The position numbers and the translations under genes are program-made. A stretch of DNA of 64,000 nt from Aminomonas paucivorans DSM 12260 (lineage in GTDB: Bacteria; Synergistota; Synergistia; Synergistales; Synergistaceae). Below the pieces are notes generated by a model. The model ran no database searches, was not told where the DNA came from, and worked only from the letters and a program-made list of their open reading frames with translations. This document shows positions 61,440-64,000 of this stretch, one piece after another; the first letter of the stretch is position 1, and each line of letters opens with the position of its first letter. The stretch lies in NCBI RefSeq assembly GCF_000165795.1, contig NZ_CM001022.1, positions 2,265,812-2,329,811 on the forward strand, read 5' to 3'.

Positions 61440-62633
61440 CTACGGGGCCTTCGATTCGGGGGCCTCGAAGAGGACCCAGCTCCTTCCGTCGTGACGCAGG
61501 GGGGTCTGCCCCCGGGCGCCCCGGGTGAGCAGGTCCAGGACCTGGCGGCGCACCCGGTCCAGGCGCCCCGATCCCTCCGGGTCTCCCTTCTCCCGAAGGG
61601 GGAGCACCTCCACCCGGCGCCTTCCCCCGGGGCGGTCGAAGCGCACCCACAGGGGCACCGCCCCCACCCGGACGATCCGGGCCACCCCGTCGGCCCCCCG
61701 GAGGGCCTCCACCTCCAGCACCGCCCCCCGTTCCCGGGGCAGGGTGCGCTGGGAGGAGACGAAGTTCCCCAGGGACCAGGCCACCACCCGAGAGGTGCCC
61801 CCCGGACGGCCCGGGGGGAGCACATCCACCCGCTGGAGCACGTGGGGGTGCCCCCCCAGGATCAGGTCCGCCCCCGCCCCCAGGGCGGCCTCCACCGCCT
61901 CCTCCTGGGAGGGGTGGGGCTCCGTGCGGTACTCCGGCCCGTAGTGGAACGCCACCGCCACGAAGTCCGGGGACGCAGCCCGGGCGGACCGGACGTCCTC
62001 GGCCACCCGCTCCGGGTCGATGCGGTTCACCCGAACCCCCGGAGGCACGGGGACGCCGTTGGTGCCGTAGGTATAGGCAAGGAAGGCGAAGGAGATGCCC
62101 CTTCGGACCACCCGAAGGGATGCGGGGGCCTCCGCGGCGGCGAAGGTGCCCGTGTGGGCCAGCCCCAGCCGGTCCAGCGCCTCCAGGGTCCGCAGTGCCC
62201 CCGCCTCCCCCCGGTCCAGGCAGTGGTTGTTGGCCGTGAACAGCACGTCGAACCCCGCCCAGGCCAGGGCTTCCCCCAGGGCGTCGGGAGCGTTGAAGGC
62301 GGGGTATCCTGTGTAGTCCCCCGCCTCTCCTCCCAGGGGGATCTCCAGGTTCCCCACCGTCAGATCCCCCTCCCGCAGCAGCGCGGCCACCGGGGCGAAG
62401 GCAGGCCGGAAGTCCCACGAATCGGGCCCCCGCCGGGCCGCCTCCAGCTGGGGCTCGTGGACCAGCACATCCCCCACCGCCAGGAGGCGGACCCGGGGCA
62501 AGGGGGCGGCGGAAGCCGCCTGGAAACCCCCAGCCCCCCACACCCCGAGAAACGCCAGGGCAGCCAGGAAGAGAACCCTTCCCCCGAAACGACGGGATCT
62601 GCCCGAGTCCCTGCGCGTGTCCACCTCGCCCAC
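61440..62633 (-). CDS. CapA-type metallophosphatase-fold protein
   Basis: 397 residues from GTG (AGGGAGG upstream). A signal anchor or signal peptide spans about 18-43 (GRVLFLAALAFLGVWGAGGFQAASA). Metal and active-site motifs of the PGA_cap/CapA family are LLAVGDVLVHEPQ, VGNLEIPLGG, TANNHCLDRGEAG, VAFHYGPEY and LGGHPHVLQRV. Family members take part in poly-gamma-glutamate capsule formation or act as envelope phosphatases. No capB/capC genes are in the window. It is 21 bases after the TPR protein gene on the same strand. Confidence 0.85.
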   Translation of the reverse strand: MGEVDTRRDSGRSRRFGGRVLFLAALAFLGVWGAGGFQAASAAPLPRVRLLAVGDVLVHEPQLEAARRGPDSWDFRPAFAPVAALLREGDLTVGNLEIPLGGEAGDYTGYPAFNAPDALGEALAWAGFDVLFTANNHCLDRGEAGALRTLEALDRLGLAHTGTFAAAEAPASLRVVRRGISFAFLAYTYGTNGVPVPPGVRVNRIDPERVAEDVRSARAASPDFVAVAFHYGPEYRTEPHPSQEEAVEAALGAGADLILGGHPHVLQRVDVLPPGRPGGTSRVVAWSLGNFVSSQRTLPRERGAVLEVEALRGADGVARIVRVGAVPLWVRFDRPGGRRRVEVLPLREKGDPEGSGRLDRVRRQVLDLLTRGARGQTPLRHDGRSWVLFEAPESKAP

Positions 62634-62654
62634 GCTGTCGCCTCCCTGGGGACC

Positions 62655-64000
62655 CTACCGACCAGGGCGGGACAACGCCCGGTGCCGCCCCTCTCGGAGC
62701 CGCTCCAGCAGGGCCAGGCGGTGTCCCATCCCCAGATCCCGGCAAAGCCCCTCCGCCCGGGCCAGGGAAGCCTCCGGCGGGTCGGGGAGAAGGGGCTCCA
62801 GCTCCCGCATCCGGGGAAGGAGGCCCTTCACCAGCTCCAGCAGGGCTGTCCAGGAGCGCTTGTTCAGGGATTCGCAGAGCCGTGCCGCCCTGCCCAGGTG
62901 CTCCACGGCGGAGGCTCCGTCCCCCCGCCCCGCAGCCTCCCAGGCCGCCAGGGCGTAGGTGGGGGCGTCCCCCCGGCTCCAAGGCAACCCCGCCATCTCC
63001 CCCAGGGCTCCGGAGAGGTGGCGTGCCAGGCCTTCCCGGTCCCCCGCGTCGAAGGCCCCCTGGGCCCCCAGGCCGTGGAAGAACCCCAGTCCCCGGAAGA
63101 AGCCCTCCCGGCGGCACTCCTCCAGACAGGCGTCGTAGAGCGCCCGGGCCTCCTCCAGACGGCCCTGGCGGTGACGGCACTCCCCCAGGTACCCCCGGGC
63201 GGCCAGGACGTGGAACCGATAGGGTTCGTCCAGGGCCTCCAGGTCCCGGAACCGGTCCATGGAAAGCAGAAGGAACCGCTCCGCCTCTCCGTGGTCCCGA
63301 AGGAACAGGCGAGCCAGGCCCAGAAAGCGCAGGGCCATGCCCCTCCAAGGGAGGCCCCGGCTTCCCCCGCATAGGGGCAGGAGTCTTCGGGCGATCCCCT
63401 CCAGCTCCGCCCCGTCCTCCCGCTGGATGGCGTCGTACCCCAGGTGTTTGAGACAGTCCGCCTCCACCCTCCGGTCCCCGCCCTCCGAGGCCCGCTCCAG
63501 TGCGGCCTCCACCAGGGCTCGGCCCTGGTCGGACTCCCCCCACCAGAGGTGGAATCCCCCTCGGATGGCCCGATACTCCCGCTCCAGGGATTCCAGGGTC
63601 TTTCGATCCTCCTGGGAGCGCTTCAGATCCCCCAGCAGGGACCGGGTCTCCTCCAACCTCTCCAGGGTGGCGTCCCGCCCCCCGAAGAAGGTGCTGGAGC
63701 TGCGAAGCTCCTCGTCGCTCAACAGGGGGAACAGCTCGTAGTACAGGGCGATGTGCCGGCGGAGGCTGCGGATGCGGTGGGTCAGTTCCTCCCGCCGCAG
63801 GCCGCCCCTGCGACAGTGGTGGATCAGTCGGCCCTCCAGAAGACCGTCCCCGGGGTTCGCGGCGGCCCGCCGTCCCAGGGCCTCCGCGAGGCTTCGGTGC
63901 AACGACCGCCGACGCCCCTCCGGAAGGGTCCGGTAGAGGTGCTCCCGCACCAGAGAGTGCCCGAAGTCCACCGTCGTCTCCCCTCCCGTCCGGTCCTCCG
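62655..64000 (-). CDS. TPR-repeat protein, C-terminal part of a large ATPase or signalling protein (partial)
   Basis: At least 448 residues. The frame is open to the right edge, so the N-terminus is missing. The first visible part (FGHSLVREHLYRTLPEGRRRSLHRSLAEAL) is the region that follows the ATPase domain in AAA/STAND proteins coupled to a kinase or LuxR/BTAD output. The remainder is all-helical with repeated TPR-like units (AERFLLLSMDRFRDL, AARGYLGECRHRQGRLEEARALYDACLEE). Such proteins sense and signal. The output domain is outside the window. Confidence 0.75.
   Translation of the reverse strand, partial: EDRTGGETTVDFGHSLVREHLYRTLPEGRRRSLHRSLAEALGRRAAANPGDGLLEGRLIHHCRRGGLRREELTHRIRSLRRHIALYYELFPLLSDEELRSSSTFFGGRDATLERLEETRSLLGDLKRSQEDRKTLESLEREYRAIRGGFHLWWGESDQGRALVEAALERASEGGDRRVEADCLKHLGYDAIQREDGAELEGIARRLLPLCGGSRGLPWRGMALRFLGLARLFLRDHGEAERFLLLSMDRFRDLEALDEPYRFHVLAARGYLGECRHRQGRLEEARALYDACLEECRREGFFRGLGFFHGLGAQGAFDAGDREGLARHLSGALGEMAGLPWSRGDAPTYALAAWEAAGRGDGASAVEHLGRAARLCESLNKRSWTALLELVKGLLPRMRELEPLLPDPPEASLARAEGLCRDLGMGHRLALLERLREGRHRALSRPGR

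Overview
The window is strongly GC-rich chromosomal DNA from an anaerobic bacterium with a double-membrane style envelope. There are no rRNA, tRNA, phage, transposon or CRISPR signals that I can see. The gene set combines a double-cubane/2-hydroxyacyl-CoA dehydratase system, an oxygen-sensitive cysteine desulfidase, ferredoxin-MinD ATPases with NifX-like proteins, many amino-acid and amine transporters, and periplasmic sulfatases. This would fit an amino-acid-fermenting member of the Synergistota such as an Aminomonas relative. That assignment is an inference from content and base composition, not a sequence match.

Layout. 1-4465 (minus): activase, double-cubane-type protein, sugar-type binding protein, ABC ATPase and permease (cut by the window edge). 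5041-10912 (plus): RpiR regulator, amidohydrolase, APC permease, RidA and cysteine desulfidase, read as a cysteine/serine-type amino-acid catabolic module. 10933-15599 (minus): acetyltransferase, uracil-DNA-glycosylase-fold protein, membrane glycosyltransferase and LtaS-like enzyme. 15763-20571: a metallo-ATPase island (NifX-like, Mrp, two ferredoxin-MinD ATPases, a second NifX-like, a small DUF5320-type protein, a Fur-family regulator and a MOSC protein). Two matching palindromes (TTGAG-N7-CTCAA) sit at the promoters of its two main transcription units. 20619-21529: a MarR regulator and a PNPOx-fold protein sharing an operator, the MarR gene apparently leaderless. 21576-28802: HNH nuclease, orphan nucleotidyltransferase plus secreted sulfatase, guanidinium exporter with a YheO-type regulator, ornithine-cyclodeaminase homologue with a TSUP permease, AraC regulator and DUF2000 protein. 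28795-37657 (minus): GlgB, MalQ, a 1513-residue hybrid kinase and a REC-GGDEF protein in one tight unit. 37825-47439: short UvrA paralogue, FAD-linked oxidase, acyl-CoA ligase, a membrane-anchored PBP1 receptor-like protein, a degenerate HD-GYP protein and an M24 peptidase. 47646-54324: response regulator, soluble hybrid kinase and two chemoreceptors. 54461-61354 (plus): a three-subunit molybdenum hydroxylase, a histidine-ammonia-lyase-fold protein without the MIO triad, and a BCCT transporter. 61440-64000 (minus): CapA-type protein and the C-terminal part of a TPR/ATPase protein.

The most interesting region is 54461-61354. Ergothionase, which eliminates trimethylamine from the histidine betaine ergothioneine, is a known member of the histidine ammonia-lyase fold that works without MIO. 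Here such a protein sits between a betaine-family transporter and a xanthine-dehydrogenase-like hydroxylase. I read this as a candidate operon for uptake and breakdown of ergothioneine or another aromatic betaine, with the hydroxylase acting on the lyase product. The second most interesting region is the palindrome-flanked metallo-ATPase island, whose Fur-family regulator has lost the usual metal-sensing histidines and gained a cysteine-rich tail.
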